Shown here: in pieces, positions 12,105-22,198 of the stretch
Numbering within the stretch: position 1 is the first letter of the stretch
Layout: every line of letters begins with the position of its first letter
NCBI GenBank assembly: GCA_023974075.1
Contig: CM043808.1
Coordinates: forward strand, 19,342,204-19,406,203
Direction of reading: 5' to 3'
DNA from: Chaenocephalus aceratus
Taxonomy: Eukaryota > Chordata > Actinopteri > Perciformes > Channichthyidae
DNA length: 64,000 nucleotides
The notes under the pieces: generated by a model
What the model saw: the letters and a program-made list of their open reading frames with translations, nothing else
Databases searched by the model: none
What the model was told of the DNA's origin: nothing
Translations under genes and position numbers: made by a program

Positions 12105-12670
12105 TAGAGTAAAAGTAGAAGTACTCAGATCTTGTACTTTAGTAGAAGTACTCAGATGTTGTTCTTAAAAGTAGAAGTACTCAGATCTTGTACTTGAGTA
12201 AAAGTAGAAGTACTCAGGTCTTGTACTTGAGTAAAAGTAGAAGTACTCAGTTCTTGTACTTGAGTAAAAGTAGAAGTACTCAGATCTTGTACTTTAGTTA
12301 AAGTAGAAGTACTCAGATAAGTAAAAGTAAAAGTACTCAGATCTTGTACTCGAGTAGAAGTACTCAGATCTTGTACTCGAGTAGAAGTACTCAGATCTTG
12401 TACTTTAGTAGAAGTACTCAGATCTTGTACTTTAGTAGAAGTACTCAGATCTTGTACTTTAGTAGAAGTGGAAGTACTCAGATCTTGTACTTAATAAAAG
12501 TAAAGTACTCAGATATTGTACTTGAGTAAAAGTAGAAGTACTCAGATCTTGTACTTGAGTAAAAGTAGAAGTACTCAGATCTTGTACTTGAGTAAAAGTA
12601 GAAGTACTCTGATCTTGTAGTAAAAGTAGAAGTACTCAGATATTGTACTTGAGTAAAAGTAGAAGTACCA
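12105..12670. repeat. Minisatellite of about 30-36 bp units
   Basis: The unit is roughly agtaaaagtagaagtactca plus gatcttgtacttg, repeated about 17 times with small length changes. It lies inside the outer hAT-like element, so it probably expanded from that element's own subterminal repeats. The open frames across it (STQILY-type repeats) are a by-product of the repeat. Confidence 0.9.
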
Positions 12671-13007
12671 GAGTGTAGGAATACTCTGTTACAGTAAAAG
12701 TCCTGCATTCAAAATGTTACTCAAGTAAAAGTACAAAAGTATTATCATCAAAATATAGCTAAAGTAGCGACAGTAAAAGTAGTCGTTGTGCAGATTGGTC
12801 CATTTCAGAATAATATATATGATATGTTTTATAATGATTGATCATGAAAGTGTTCTCAAAGCTGGTGAAGGTGCAGCTAGTTTGAATGACTTTGTATACT
12901 GCAGGGGAGCTTGTGGATTTACTCCAGGTGGAACTAAAGTCTGATTTAACACTTGATTATATTTCACATCATTCACATCTGTAAAGTAACTAAAGGTATT
13001 AAATACA

Positions 13008-13143
13008 TGTAGTGGAGGAAAAGTACACCATGTACCTCTGAACTGTAGTGGAGTAGAAGTACACCATGTACCTCTGAACTGTAGTGGAGTCGAAGTACAC
13101 CATGTACCTCTGAACTGTAGAGGAGTAGAAGTACACCATGTAC
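13008..13143. repeat. Tandem repeat of about 35 bp, split by the inner hAT insertion
   Basis: Units read gtagtggagtagaagtacac followed by catgtacctctgaact. About four lie here, and two more lie at 22,706-22,770. The inner hAT-like element has landed inside this array and duplicated ctctgaac. Confidence 0.9.
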
Positions 13144-13451
13144 CTCTGAACTAGGGTTGCCAACCGTCCCGTATTAGCCGGGACGTCCCGTATTAGCCGG
13201 GACGTCCCGTATTTGAGCCAAAATGGGCGTGTCCCGTACGGGACTTTGTTTGTCCCGGACTCCCGTGTAAAGGGAAAAATAAAAAATATTGTTCTGTTTG
13301 CGCGCAATGCTACGGAGCCCCCTAGGGGACATGGAGAAGAAAAAAAAAAATAGAAAAAAAAAAGAAATGTTGCGAGATATCGCAAAACCTTTGCGAGATC
13401 TCGCAAAACCCCGTTGCAGTTTGTAGACGGTCCCTAAGCACTCCTCTCCTT

Positions 13452-14391
13452 CTAGGCCGCAAGGTGAACCTCGAAAAGTCCTCTAGAAAAGAAATCCCGC
13501 TCCACAGAAGTGGAACTACACAATCTTTAGTTCATAAAAAAGAACGAGTCATGCTTATCCACCAAAAAAAAGTTCGTCGCTAAAATTCCTGCCAATTCTT
13601 CTAGGCACGTAATTATTGGATGAACTAGTCCCTTCAAAGCGTAATAATATCTTGGTCCAAAGTAGTGCCACGGTTCGTCACGTGATCGTGCTACACCAAT
13701 TGGGTAGCTGCATATTGTCAACAGAAGTGAAAGATGGCCGCCTACATGGTTGCGCTAAACCAGACCAAATGGATTCTAAACAGTGCTGTATGCTTGTTTT
13801 GTCATGTTTTGTCATATGTCTTAATACATCACTAAGTCCGAGGTATTTGCGTTATATACGCGGTATTTGTGAGAGGTTTTACTATCTGGGAACAGAGTTG
13901 ACCATCGAATCAACATTGACTAGCAGCGTTTATCAGCCAACTCCAGCTGCAAACAATTTCCCCACGGGAATTAATAAAGTACATCAAACTCAAATTTATC
14001 AAACTATCATTCCTGGACTACCATGTTCGCATCGCTAGGTTCATTGGCTGAGCTCGTGGATTATTCCATTAGACTGAGGACTTTTTGTCTGTCTGTTGTT
14101 ACCCTGTACACGTTAAATGCACTCTTAAAATGACTTGATTTCATACATAGCTGCGTCCAAGAAGAAGGTTAACTTGTTACGTTAAGTAATTTAGATCAAT
14201 AAAAAGCAGTACTTCCAGGCTGAAGACTTTTCTTTTTGTCGCTGCTTTTAATTGAACTATTCATATCTTAGACTGCACTGTAACTTTTTTCCATGTATTT
14301 TTTCTTTTAATGTTTATTTTATTAGCTTTTCTTTTTAATGACTGATTTTAAATACCATTTTCTTAATGTCTTTCATTTTTTGTAAAGCACT
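13452..14391. repeat. Left arm of a 940-bp inverted repeat
   Basis: This arm pairs with 15,910-16,841 in reverse complement at very high identity by eye; differences are single bases or short indels (for example an extra atgt near 16,500). The open frames here (13,616-14,038 plus) have mirror copies in the other arm and no recognised domain, so I do not call a gene. Together with the 1.5-kb loop it forms a foldback-like structure. Confidence 0.85.
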
Positions 14392-14392
14392 T

Positions 14393-14436
14393 CCAAAAGA
14401 ACAGAAAAGAGCTTAAGAACGGTGGAAAGAAGGCTC
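14393..14436. repeat. Inner 44-bp inverted repeat, left copy
   Basis: The text ccaaaagaacagaaaagagc continuing to aaggctc reappears inverted at 15,357-15,400 with one or two changes. This second inverted repeat lies directly inside the larger one and brackets the CXC gene fragment. Confidence 0.75.
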
Positions 14437-14444
14437 TTTTATTC

Positions 14445-15290
14445 CTATTCCTCACTGTCAGTGTCAGGGCAGTCATCGTTCTCTTCCTCTGTTTCTTTTT
14501 TATTTGCACAATTTGAGCAATGACATAAGTCTGTGCAACAGAGTCCTGCAGAGAAGCATGAACACCTGCCTTTCTCACAGGCAGACTCTTTGCAGCTGCA
14601 GTGTATCACATGCAACACGCTGTCAGGGGCAGGATTTATTGTCATCCAGGTGACGTGTAAGTTCCCATCCTCTATTTCCCAACCATATCCAGCAGGTGAT
14701 GGAGCATTAATTTCTCTTTTGAGACAGGACCTCATTATTGCTGCCTGGTAATTTGCCCTTTTGCAGTGCTGATGGAGGGCATCAGGAGTAGGGGGAATGC
14801 TTAATTCTGGCAAGGCCGATGATGCCATACAGAAAGCCTTGTACCTAGAATCATTTACATCTTCTGCTGCTGGCTGATCATATAGGTGACATACATACCG
14901 GCAAAGAAGTGCAAATGTTGATTGCTCCAAGTCAAAGTTAGTACCTAAACTTCTAAAAGCCTTAAGGTAGTCATCTTTCTCACATGCAACATGCAAATGA
15001 CTTTCTTTTACCTTTGCCATAGAAAGCGCTTGTGGAGTCACACCCAGAGAACGTGTGAATTCCAATCAAGGCTGTGCAGCATGTTGGGCATGTAAAAACA
15101 CCCGTGTGTCACATTCCTCATGATCACACTGCAGGTCTTCAACAACATCAACAGTGGTTGTTAAACTTGTGGTTTTCAGCCACCACGTTCCGAGAGTCTC
15201 CCTTCAAGCCGAGCCACCGTTGTAAGCTTGTCCTGTACGTATTCCATCTTGTATTGGCAAAATAATCAACCTTTTTGTGCTTCACAGACG
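14445..15290 (-). pseudogene. Cys-rich (CXC/tesmin-like) protein fragment
   Basis: The main frame (15,065 to 14,445, 206 residues) ends in a dense Cys motif, CSCKESACEKGRCSC then CTDLCHCSNC, like the CXC/tesmin DNA-binding fold. It is followed by an acidic tail EEENDDCPDTDSEE. Before that are YVCHLYDQPAAEDVNDSRYK and RANYQAAIMRS, which I recognise from large uncharacterised multi-copy proteins of fish and cnidarian genomes. Upstream on the same strand (15,290-15,066) DLQCDHEECDTRVFLHAQHA matches an earlier part of that family, but a stop separates it from the main frame and the middle of the protein is missing. It is therefore an internally deleted 3' fragment. Function unknown; it sits in the loop of an inverted repeat. 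Confidence 0.6.
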
Positions 15291-15356
15291 TAATATGCAT
15301 GTAACAATGTTTGTGTGTTGATGATTTTGACTTTTTGAGACTTTCTGGTGCGTCTG

Positions 15357-15400
15357 GAGCCTTCTTTCCACCTTTCTTAAGCTCTTTTCTGTTCTTTTGG
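15357..15400. repeat. Inner 44-bp inverted repeat, right copy
   Basis: Reverse complement of 14,393-14,436. It closes the segment carrying the CXC gene fragment. Confidence 0.75.
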
Positions 15401-15909
15401 TTTTAGCGCCTGGCCGACGCGCTCACATTCACTCAGAGATACGTTTGTTTTTGGTACATTTATTTCCAAGTTATCGTATCTTACCAGACAAGGTTGAAAC
15501 AGTGTTCGTCCTTTAAATAAACAAATAGTCTCTTCTCTGCAGTGCAATGCAGCGGTCAAAAAACCGTGTGGCTTCACAACCAAACTAGAACACAGAGTAT
15601 AATCAGCAGGACTCTTTTAACCAGCTGAGGCAATCACAGCACCAATCAGCCGCTCCGCCCAGCCGTGGCTGCGGATCACGATCACCTGACACCAATCAAT
15701 TATACTCCATTACATGTCCTTATTCTGTTTTGTACTGTTTTCTACGTCATACCGTTTTATATTTGTAATAAATCTCGTTGTTATGGTTCATCAGTGTTGT
15801 TTTCATTTGTGGAGGGATGAATGAGTAAATAAATGAATCAATGGACATTGGTATAAGTAAGGCAAGGCAAGTTTATTTATATAGCACTTTTCAACACAAG
15901 GCAATTCAA

Positions 15910-16841
15910 AGTGCTTTACAAAAAATGAAAGACATTAAGAAAATGGCATTTAAAATCAGTCATTAAAAAGAAAAGCTAATAAAATAAACATTAAAAGAAA
16001 AAATACATGGATAAAAGTTACAGTGCAGTCTAAAATATGAATAGTTCAATTAAAAGCAGCGACAAAAAGAAAAGTCTTCAGCCTGGAAGTACTGCTTTTT
16101 ATTGATCTAAATTACTTAACGTAACAAGTTAACCTTCTTCTTGGACGCAGCTATGTATGAAATCAAGTCATTTTAAGAGTGCATTTAACGTGTACAGGGT
16201 AACAACAGACAGACAAAAAGTCCTCAGTCTAATGGAATAATCCACGAGCTCAGACAATGAACCTAGCGATGCGAACATGGTAGTCCAGGAATGATAGTTT
16301 GATACATTTGAGTTTAATATACTTTATTAATTCCCGTGAGGAAATTGTTTGTAGCTGGAGTTGGCTGATAAACGCTGCTAGTCAATGTTGATTCGATGGT
16401 CAACTCTGTTCCCAGATAGTAAAACCTCTCACAAATACCGCGTATATAACGCAAATACCTCGGACTTAGTGATGTATTAAGACATATGACAAAACATGAC
16501 ATAAAACAAGCATACAGCACTGTTTAGAATCCATTTGGTCTGGTTTAGCGCAACCATGTAGGCGGCCATCTTTCACTTCTGTTGACAATATGCAGCTACC
16601 CAATTGGTGTAGCACGATCACGTGACGAACCGTGGCACTACTTTGGACCAAGATATTATTACGCTTTGAAGGGACTAGTTCAGCCAATAATTACGTGCCT
16701 AGAAGAATTGGCAGGAATTTTAGCGACGAACTTTTTTTTGGTGGATAAGCATGACTCGTTCTTTTTTATGAATTGAAGATTATGTAGTTCCACTTCTGTG
16801 GAGCGGGTTGAAACGATAACAGGGTTCACCTTATGGCCTAG
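15910..16841. repeat. Right arm of the 940-bp inverted repeat
   Basis: Reverse complement of 13,452-14,391. Just outside its inner end (15,870-15,909) is ggcaaggcaagtttatttat, a text very common in fish repeats, which the left arm lacks. That gives a clue to where the duplication broke. Confidence 0.85.
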
Positions 16842-17489
16842 ATTGCTTGATTTGAATTGTCCGTTTTATAAACATGTACTAACTGTGCTTACACCCCCCC
16901 CCCCCAAAAAAAAAGTTGTACAGCGAAGTGATGTACATGTTATGTTATAAAGCCGTGGAGGGCGGGAGTTTATAAACCAAAGAGTAACCGCCCTTACGGG
17001 ACGCTGTAATAAGTAAAGCGAACGCACCCGCAAGGACACCTGGCCTCCTATTGGTTGAGGGATTTTGACAGGATTGTTGCACAAAAGTTTCGAGCGCGCA
17101 CAGAATAATTCTGAGAGCAGAAAAAGTTTCGAGCGTGCACAGAATAATTCTGAGCAGCAATATATCTGAGTGCAAGCGTACAGTTTGAGCACAAGCAGAG
17201 CAAATCTAAGTGCAAGCAGGCACTATTTGAGTGCGAGGGCACTATTTGAGTGCAATAAATACATAAAGTATGCTCTCAAATTTAAATACCACGCTCTTGA
17301 ATAAAGATAGGGAATAACCCCCATAGCTCCGTACAATGCAGTGTGTCTGGCTGCGTGCCTGTGTGTTTGTGTGTTGTATGCGAAGGGCACTAGGACCGCT
17401 CAGTTGACAGAGCAGGCACAATGCTCGCACGTGTGTGTGAGATTTTCTCTGGTGGGCCGCAGCATCATTGTTTGTGTGGCATGTCAGCC
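16842..17489. other. Non-coding segment of the inner hAT element with short direct repeats
   Basis: A 28-bp word (agtttcgagcgcgcacagaa then taattctgag) occurs at about 17,086-17,113 and again at 17,126-17,153. Several tgagtgcaagc/tgagtgcgag words follow to 17,255. C and A runs lie at 16,895-16,914. No gene is evident; the frames present overlap on several strands. Confidence 0.5.
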
Positions 17490-17690
17490 TGTTCTATTTC
17501 GTATATGGCTTCGCCCTCTAAGGCTATCGCTATTGGGTTATCCCTCTGCACCCCAGCGCAGCACTGAAACACTTGTAGTCCACGCCCACCCGCTAGGTGG
17601 GCCCCACCCTCGGGCCTCCTTCCGGTATAAATAGGAAGGTGACCCGGCAATCTGCTCCCTCTTTTCTTCAGCAAACCAGCACAGTTACTG
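17490..17690. repeat. Left inverted terminal repeat of the DIRS-like element
   Basis: It contains ggcttcgccctctaaggcta, ccacgcccacccgctaggtg and cttccggtataaataggaag. The last has a TATA-like box and could be the start of transcription. All three words occur in reverse complement at the right end. Confidence 0.8.
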
Positions 17691-18339
17691 AAGCACAGCA
17701 ATTGAGAATCATCATGACAACTGCGTCCATGATTGTCCCTCATGTGGCTCTGGGTTCATAATGAGTTATGACCAGCAGAGATAAAAGCAGTATGCGAATC
17801 CTGCCTGGGGTCAGAGCACGCGTACGCGGCTCTAAACCAGCAGGTAGCATGCACACACTGCGCTCCCCTCCCCTCGGGCGTCAGGAAGCGGAGAGCGGAC
17901 GCTCTTGCTGCTGTGGCCGAGGAGGACGATTGGCCCGTCCAGGCTTACGAGCCCACGGACGGGGCTTCGTGTCCCTGGGGCCGAGTGCCGGGCAGGAGTC
18001 CGAAGAAAAGCAACTCCTGCCCCGCCTCCCTCCACGGTTCGGTTCTCCCCTCCCTCCTCTCCCCCGGATGGGGGAGACAGAGTCGGAGCAGGGTGCCAGC
18101 TTGGCGGCCGAACATGCTTTCCCCCTCTCCGTCACCACAGCGCGGCGGCGAATAACATCGCGCGGCTCTCCAACTCGGTGGGGACACTGGTAGAGCGGTC
18201 CACCACCAAGGCAGAGGAAATCAGCAAGGCGGCCAGCACGGCGTCTGTGCGCGTCCGTCGCTGTCTCCCAGGATTTCCGCGTGGGTGACACAGATCCAGC
18301 GCCACCTCGGGCTGAAGTAGGCGTCTGTTACGGAGACGG

Positions 18340-18470
18340 CCAGAAAAGTGCTACTGGACGCTCCAATCAGCCCGGACGGGCTGCTCGGACCCCAGTTCCA
18401 CGCCATGGTGGAGTCCATGAAGACGGCCGCGGAACAGGCGGACGACATTCACCAGCATGTACAGCTGGCT
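18340..18470 (+). pseudogene. DIRS gag-like remnant
   Basis: One frame reads ARKVLLDAPISPDGLLGPQF followed by HAMVESMKTAAEQADDIHQ. I recognise this as like the gag proteins of fish DIRS elements. The frame is short and interrupted on both sides, and overlapping frames on both strands are open only because the DNA is GC-rich. Confidence 0.4.
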
Positions 18471-18672
18471 CCAGCCGGCTGAGCTGCCACAGCGGCATCA
18501 ACTCCCGCAGCAGCCGCGGCATCAGCGCCCTTCAGCGGCTGCAGGGGCTCCGTCCCACGTCTCCGCTCCTCCGCCACCCCAGAGACAGGGTCTCCTGGCG
18601 GCGAGTCAAAGGGGAGGGAGGCTCCCCTGCTCCTGGTCTGCTCCGCGAGAGCCTCCGAGGATGCAGAGCCGG

Positions 18673-18969
18673 TAATTAAGCCGGCTGCCACTAATCTGTT
18701 GATTAAGTAGACAGCAGGGCTCCCTGCAGAAGCCTGCCGGTTTTAACCTATTGGTTAATAACCTGCAGAGCTCGCGGCATTCCTCTGTCCGAGATATACC
18801 TCCTACACACGGTCATAATAACCCATGAGCACCGTTATAACGCCTCATGTGGACAGCACTGCACACACCGCCACTCATCCCCTGAGCGTGTACACGCCTC
18901 ATGATGACAGCCGGAGTGAAACGCAGCGTGTGGAGGCTTCCTCGCAGCCCTTTCGCCTCACGGGCAGTG
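18673..18969. repeat. DIRS internal module, copy 1
   Basis: The module starts taattaagccggctgccac, includes gttttaacctattggttaat and ctgagcgtgtacacgcctca, and ends near cacgggcagtgg. Copies 2 (19,118-19,459) and 3 (20,408-20,639) repeat these words in the same order and orientation. Confidence 0.8.
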
Positions 18970-19117
18970 GCGGCGAGGGCAATGGCGGCGAGGGCAATGG
19001 CGTGGCTCGTCTGCATGACGACCATTACGGCACATCACAGAGAAGCCAGAACGGGGGAAGGTGCAGTATTCCAGGCTGAGTGCCCCAGCGGCAGCGCCCG
19101 CAGCGCCACGGCGTCAG

Positions 19118-19459
19118 GGCTTGCTGCAGAATTCTGCTGGTTTTAACCTATCGGTTAATAAACTGCAGAGCTCGCTAATTAAGCCGGCTGCCACTAATCT
19201 GTTGATAAAGTAGACAGCAGGGCTCGCTGCAGAAGCCTGCCGGTTTTAACCCCTGTTAATAACCTCGCAGCATTCCTCTATCCGAGATACGCCTCGTACA
19301 CACGGCCTTAATAAACCCATGAACGCCGTTATAACGCTTCATGTGGGCAGCACTGCACACTCCATCCATCCCCTGAGCGTGTACGCGCCTCACAATGAGA
19401 GTCGGAGTGAGACGCAGCGTGTGGAGGCCCCCGCCTTGGGTTGCCTCACGGGCAGCGGC
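19118..19459. repeat. DIRS internal module, copy 2
   Basis: Same order of words as copy 1. It is preceded by an extra partial start (gctgcagaattctgctggtt at about 19,120), so the module itself is partly tandem here. Confidence 0.8.
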
Positions 19460-19799
19460 GGCAGGGGCTCTGACGTGGCTCGTCACCATGATGACCAAAA
19501 ACACATCTCGAGCACGTGCGCCCGCTCTCAGAGTTTTTCTCAGAGTGGCAGCGCGTGGGTCTGATGGACAGATGGATGAGCAGGCTGATCAGCAGAGGAT
19601 ACGTCCTGCAGTTCGCCTCCCCCCCACAGTTCAATGGGATACAGGAAACACTCCTGTCCTCCCAGAAGCTATGTCTTGCGCTCCAATCTGAGCCGCTGGA
19701 ACTCCTGTTGAAAGAGGATATCTCCAGGGTTCCTCAAAGGGAGGAAAATCAGGGGTTTTCACTCCCGTTATTTTTCTAATCCCGAAAAAGACTGGGGCA

Positions 19800-20440
19800 A
19801 TGAGACATCCTCCATCTGTCAGTATTCCACATGCTGACGATCAAACAGGTGCTGGAATGTGTTCACCAGGACGACTGGTTCACTTCCACCTGAAGGATGC
19901 ATACTTCCACATACCCCTCATCCCGAAACACAGGAAATTCCTGCGTTTTCTCATTTCAGGGAATATCAGACCAGACAATCGTCTGCCGTTTAGATATTTC
20001 CTGGCTCCTCCCATTTTTGTGTAGAGAAGGCTGGAGCCACTACACAGAGGAGGGATGAGAGTGTGGTTTCCTCTGGACGACCTGCTATTTGCTGGCTCGC
20101 TCCAGGGAGGAAGTCGCTTTACAGACGGTACATCTCGTATCTGTCAAAGCCTGGGTTTCATAAGAAATTGGAAGAAGAGCTGTCCTCTTCCCTCTCAGAC
20201 AAATGTTATCTGGGAGTGGAATTAAACTCAGCCAGCAGAGCGCGGCTCTCGCAGCAGCGAGTGGAGAAACTGACAACTCTCCTCCGGCATGTCACAACCC
20301 ACACAGCCCTCTCCGTGACGCAGCTGCTCGGCGTTGGCGTCAGCTGGTCACGTGATGATCCCCCGGGGTCTCTTCCAACAGGGGGACACTCCAGAGGTGG
20401 TTCATTCGCTGCAGAAGCCTGCTGTTTTTAACCTATTGGT
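19800..20440 (+). pseudogene. DIRS reverse transcriptase remnant
   Basis: The frame at 19,800-20,024 contains HFHLKDAYFHIPLIPKHRKF, the DIRS/Ty3-type first catalytic-aspartate region (LKDAYFHI). At about 20,065-20,095 another frame gives PLDDLLFAG, the position of the usual YLDD catalytic motif. At 20,140-20,165 LGFIRN fits the following conserved segment. At least three frame changes and several stops separate these pieces, so the enzyme is dead. Confidence 0.65.
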
Positions 20441-20639
20441 TTATAAACTGCAGAGCTCGCGGCATTCCTCTGTCCCAGATATGCCTCCTACACACGGTCA
20501 TAATAAATCCACGAGCACCGTTATAATGCCTCGTGTGGACAGCATACACGCACCTCTCATCCTCTGGGCGTGTACGCGCCTCATGATGAGAGACGGAGTG
20601 AAATGCAACGTGTGGATACTCCCTCGCAGCCCTTTTGCC
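20408..20639. repeat. DIRS internal module, copy 3
   Basis: A shorter copy of the module at 18,673 and 19,118, starting at gctgcagaagcctgctg and ending near the text for LPRSPFA. It interrupts the region after the reverse transcriptase. Confidence 0.75.
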
Positions 20640-20999
20640 TAAAAGTGCACAGACAACAGGCCACGGCTATGGAAGCAGCCTACCTCAATCGCCAGGGAGG
20701 AGTGCGATCTGCGCAGCTTCTGAACGCAGCCATGGCGGCTGCTGTTCTGGGCGCGCACACACACGTTGCTCTCCATCAGAGCAATGTATATTCCCGGCGA
20801 ATTTAACCGAGGGGCTCGCAGAACGCAGCAGCCGTTGTATGCGAGGAGTATTGAGACTCAGGCCTGGCGCCGTTCTCAGCGCCTGTTTGTGCACTATAGA
20901 GAGCACTCGATCGGGCAACCTCTGTCTGCACAACGGCTGTCACACTGGCTGTGTGAGGCTGTGTCGCAGGCATATGTCTCCTCTGGGGTGGAACCCCCG

Positions 21000-21130
21000 G
21001 AGAACATTAATGCGCACTCCACCAGAGGAATTCCTCCTCCACGGCTTTGCACGGAGGAATGTCAGTGGAAGATATTTGCACTGCTGCATCTTGGTCTTCC
21101 CCCTGTTCATGTATTCATTTTTATTTATCC
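21000..21130 (+). pseudogene. Tyrosine recombinase C-terminal remnant (DIRS)
   Basis: One frame reads NINAHSTRG, which carries the H-x-x-R catalytic pair. After a frame change the next reads MSVEDICTAASWSSPCSCIH and then FYLS with the likely catalytic Tyr. This order is characteristic of DIRS recombinases. The frame change makes it non-functional. Confidence 0.65.
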
Positions 21131-21375
21131 TCTCTGACACACCCTGTACTGGGTGTCCTGTCGGAGTGAGTGACGTCAGGGAACCAGCTGTTCGCCTCTC
21201 TCCTGCCTCTCGGCACTCGGAGAGCAGCCCTTTTCCCCTCTTATAGGAGGGATGTTCCTTTTTCCTCTGACACACTTTGTACGGAGTGTCTGGTCAGAGT
21301 GAGTGACGTCAGGGATCCAGCGGTGCGCTCTCCTACCTGTCTGACACGCAGAGAGCTGCTGTCCCCCCTCTATGA
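21128..21375. repeat. Two tandem copies of a module of about 135 bp
   Basis: tctgacacaccctgtactgg and tctgacacactttgtacgga each lead into gagtgagtgacgtcaggga and then into a cggcactcggagagc-like text. The two diverged copies sit just before the right terminal region of the DIRS-like element. Confidence 0.7.
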
Positions 21376-21600
21376 TCGCTGGGCAAGGTGGGACCTTCGT
21401 CTCTACTTTCTCACAGCGGCCGGTATGTATTGTTCCCAGCCTTCACCCCGTCGGGAAGATAGGCATGTTTTGCTATGTTCCAGGGACGGTGATGCGCCAT
21501 TACGCATGGCACAACAGGCAGGGGGTGTTATTGAGCAGGTGTGTCTGTGCTTCTAGTGCCGGGCAGACCCAGTGGGGCGCAGACTACATCATGCTTCGCC

Positions 21601-21953
21601 CTTAACCCAATAGCGATAGCCTTAGAGGGCGAAGCCATATACAAAATAGAACTGAGGTTACCTACTGTAACCCAGCTTCTATGAGTAAATGGCGCAGCCC
21701 TCTAAGCACTGGGCCCCACTGGCTCTACGAATAGCTGAAGAAAAGTTATATTGTATGGGAGCAGATTGCCGGGCCACCTTCCTATTTATACCGGAAGGAG
21801 GCCCGAGGGTGGGGCCCACCTAGCGGGTGGGCGTGGACTACAAGTGTGTCAGTGCTGCGTGGGGGCGCAGAGGGATAACCCAATAGCGAAAGCCTTAGAG
21901 GGCTGCGCCATTTACTCATAGAAGCTGGGTTACAGCAGGTAACCTCAGGTCAG
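21601..21953. repeat. Right terminal region of the DIRS-like element, palindromic
   Basis: 21,651-21,707 (gaggttacctactgtaaccc, then cttctatgagtaaatggcgc) is inverted at 21,895-21,951. Between and beside these arms lie two inverted copies of the left terminal repeat (21,601-21,656 and 21,755-21,905). The region could fold into a hairpin of about 57-bp stem. Confidence 0.75.
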
Positions 21954-21966
21954 TCGTGTGGGAAAA

Positions 21967-22101
21967 TGAGCGCTGCCGGCGGAGGAGGTGATAATGAAAG
22001 AGGAGAAGAGAGAGAGGATGTGGTTCTGGGCCCTGGCCCTTCTAAAAAGAAAAGACTTGTGTCTTACAACAAACAGTGGAAGAAAAACACAGTTGGGTAA
22101 A
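21967..22101 (+). other. Possible first exon of the hAT transposase
   Basis: A 44-codon frame starts MSAAGGGGDNERGEERED and continues GPSKKKRLVSYNKQWKKN. A basic patch followed by a K-x-x-W text resembles the N-terminal lead-in of hAT proteins before a zinc finger. The frame ends at a stop and runs into a GT/GA microsatellite. It lies between the DIRS-like element and the right end of the inner hAT element. Assignment is inference. Confidence 0.35.
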
Positions 22102-22140
22102 GCCTGTGAGTGGAGATCTGTCTCGGGTCTACTGCGCGTG

Positions 22141-22145
22141 TGTAT

Positions 22146-22198
<53 letters not shown>
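22141..22198. repeat. (GT)n(GA)n microsatellite
   Basis: About 46 bases of TG repeats, then gagagagagaga. Confidence 0.95.

Larger units (their letters stand above)
17490..21953 (+). mobile_element. Decayed DIRS-like retrotransposon
   Basis: DIRS elements combine a reverse transcriptase with a tyrosine recombinase and have inverted rather than direct terminal repeats. Here the left terminal repeat (17,490-17,690) reappears inverted at 21,601-21,656 and 21,755-21,905. Between them lie a gag-like text near 18,340-18,470 (LLDAPISPDGLLGPQFHAMV), a reverse transcriptase region (19,800-20,440) and the end of a tyrosine recombinase (21,000-21,130). All are broken by stops and frameshifts. GC content is clearly higher than the surrounding DNA. 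Three copies of a 230-300-bp module are inserted in the body. Confidence 0.75.

Noticed and set aside
12105..12708. Array of about 30-36-bp repeats, at first sight like a CRISPR array or a repeat protein (STQILY repeats)
   Set aside because: Units abut without unique spacers, lie inside a fish hAT-like element, and the genome is eukaryotic. It is a minisatellite.
13616..14038. 140-codon open frame in the left inverted-repeat arm, with a partial copy in the right arm
   Set aside because: No domain or codon pattern, and the mirror copies differ by frame-changing indels, so coding is unlikely.
17768..18691. Several overlapping open frames on both strands
   Set aside because: They reflect GC-rich DNA in the decayed DIRS-like element; only a short gag-like text is recognisable.
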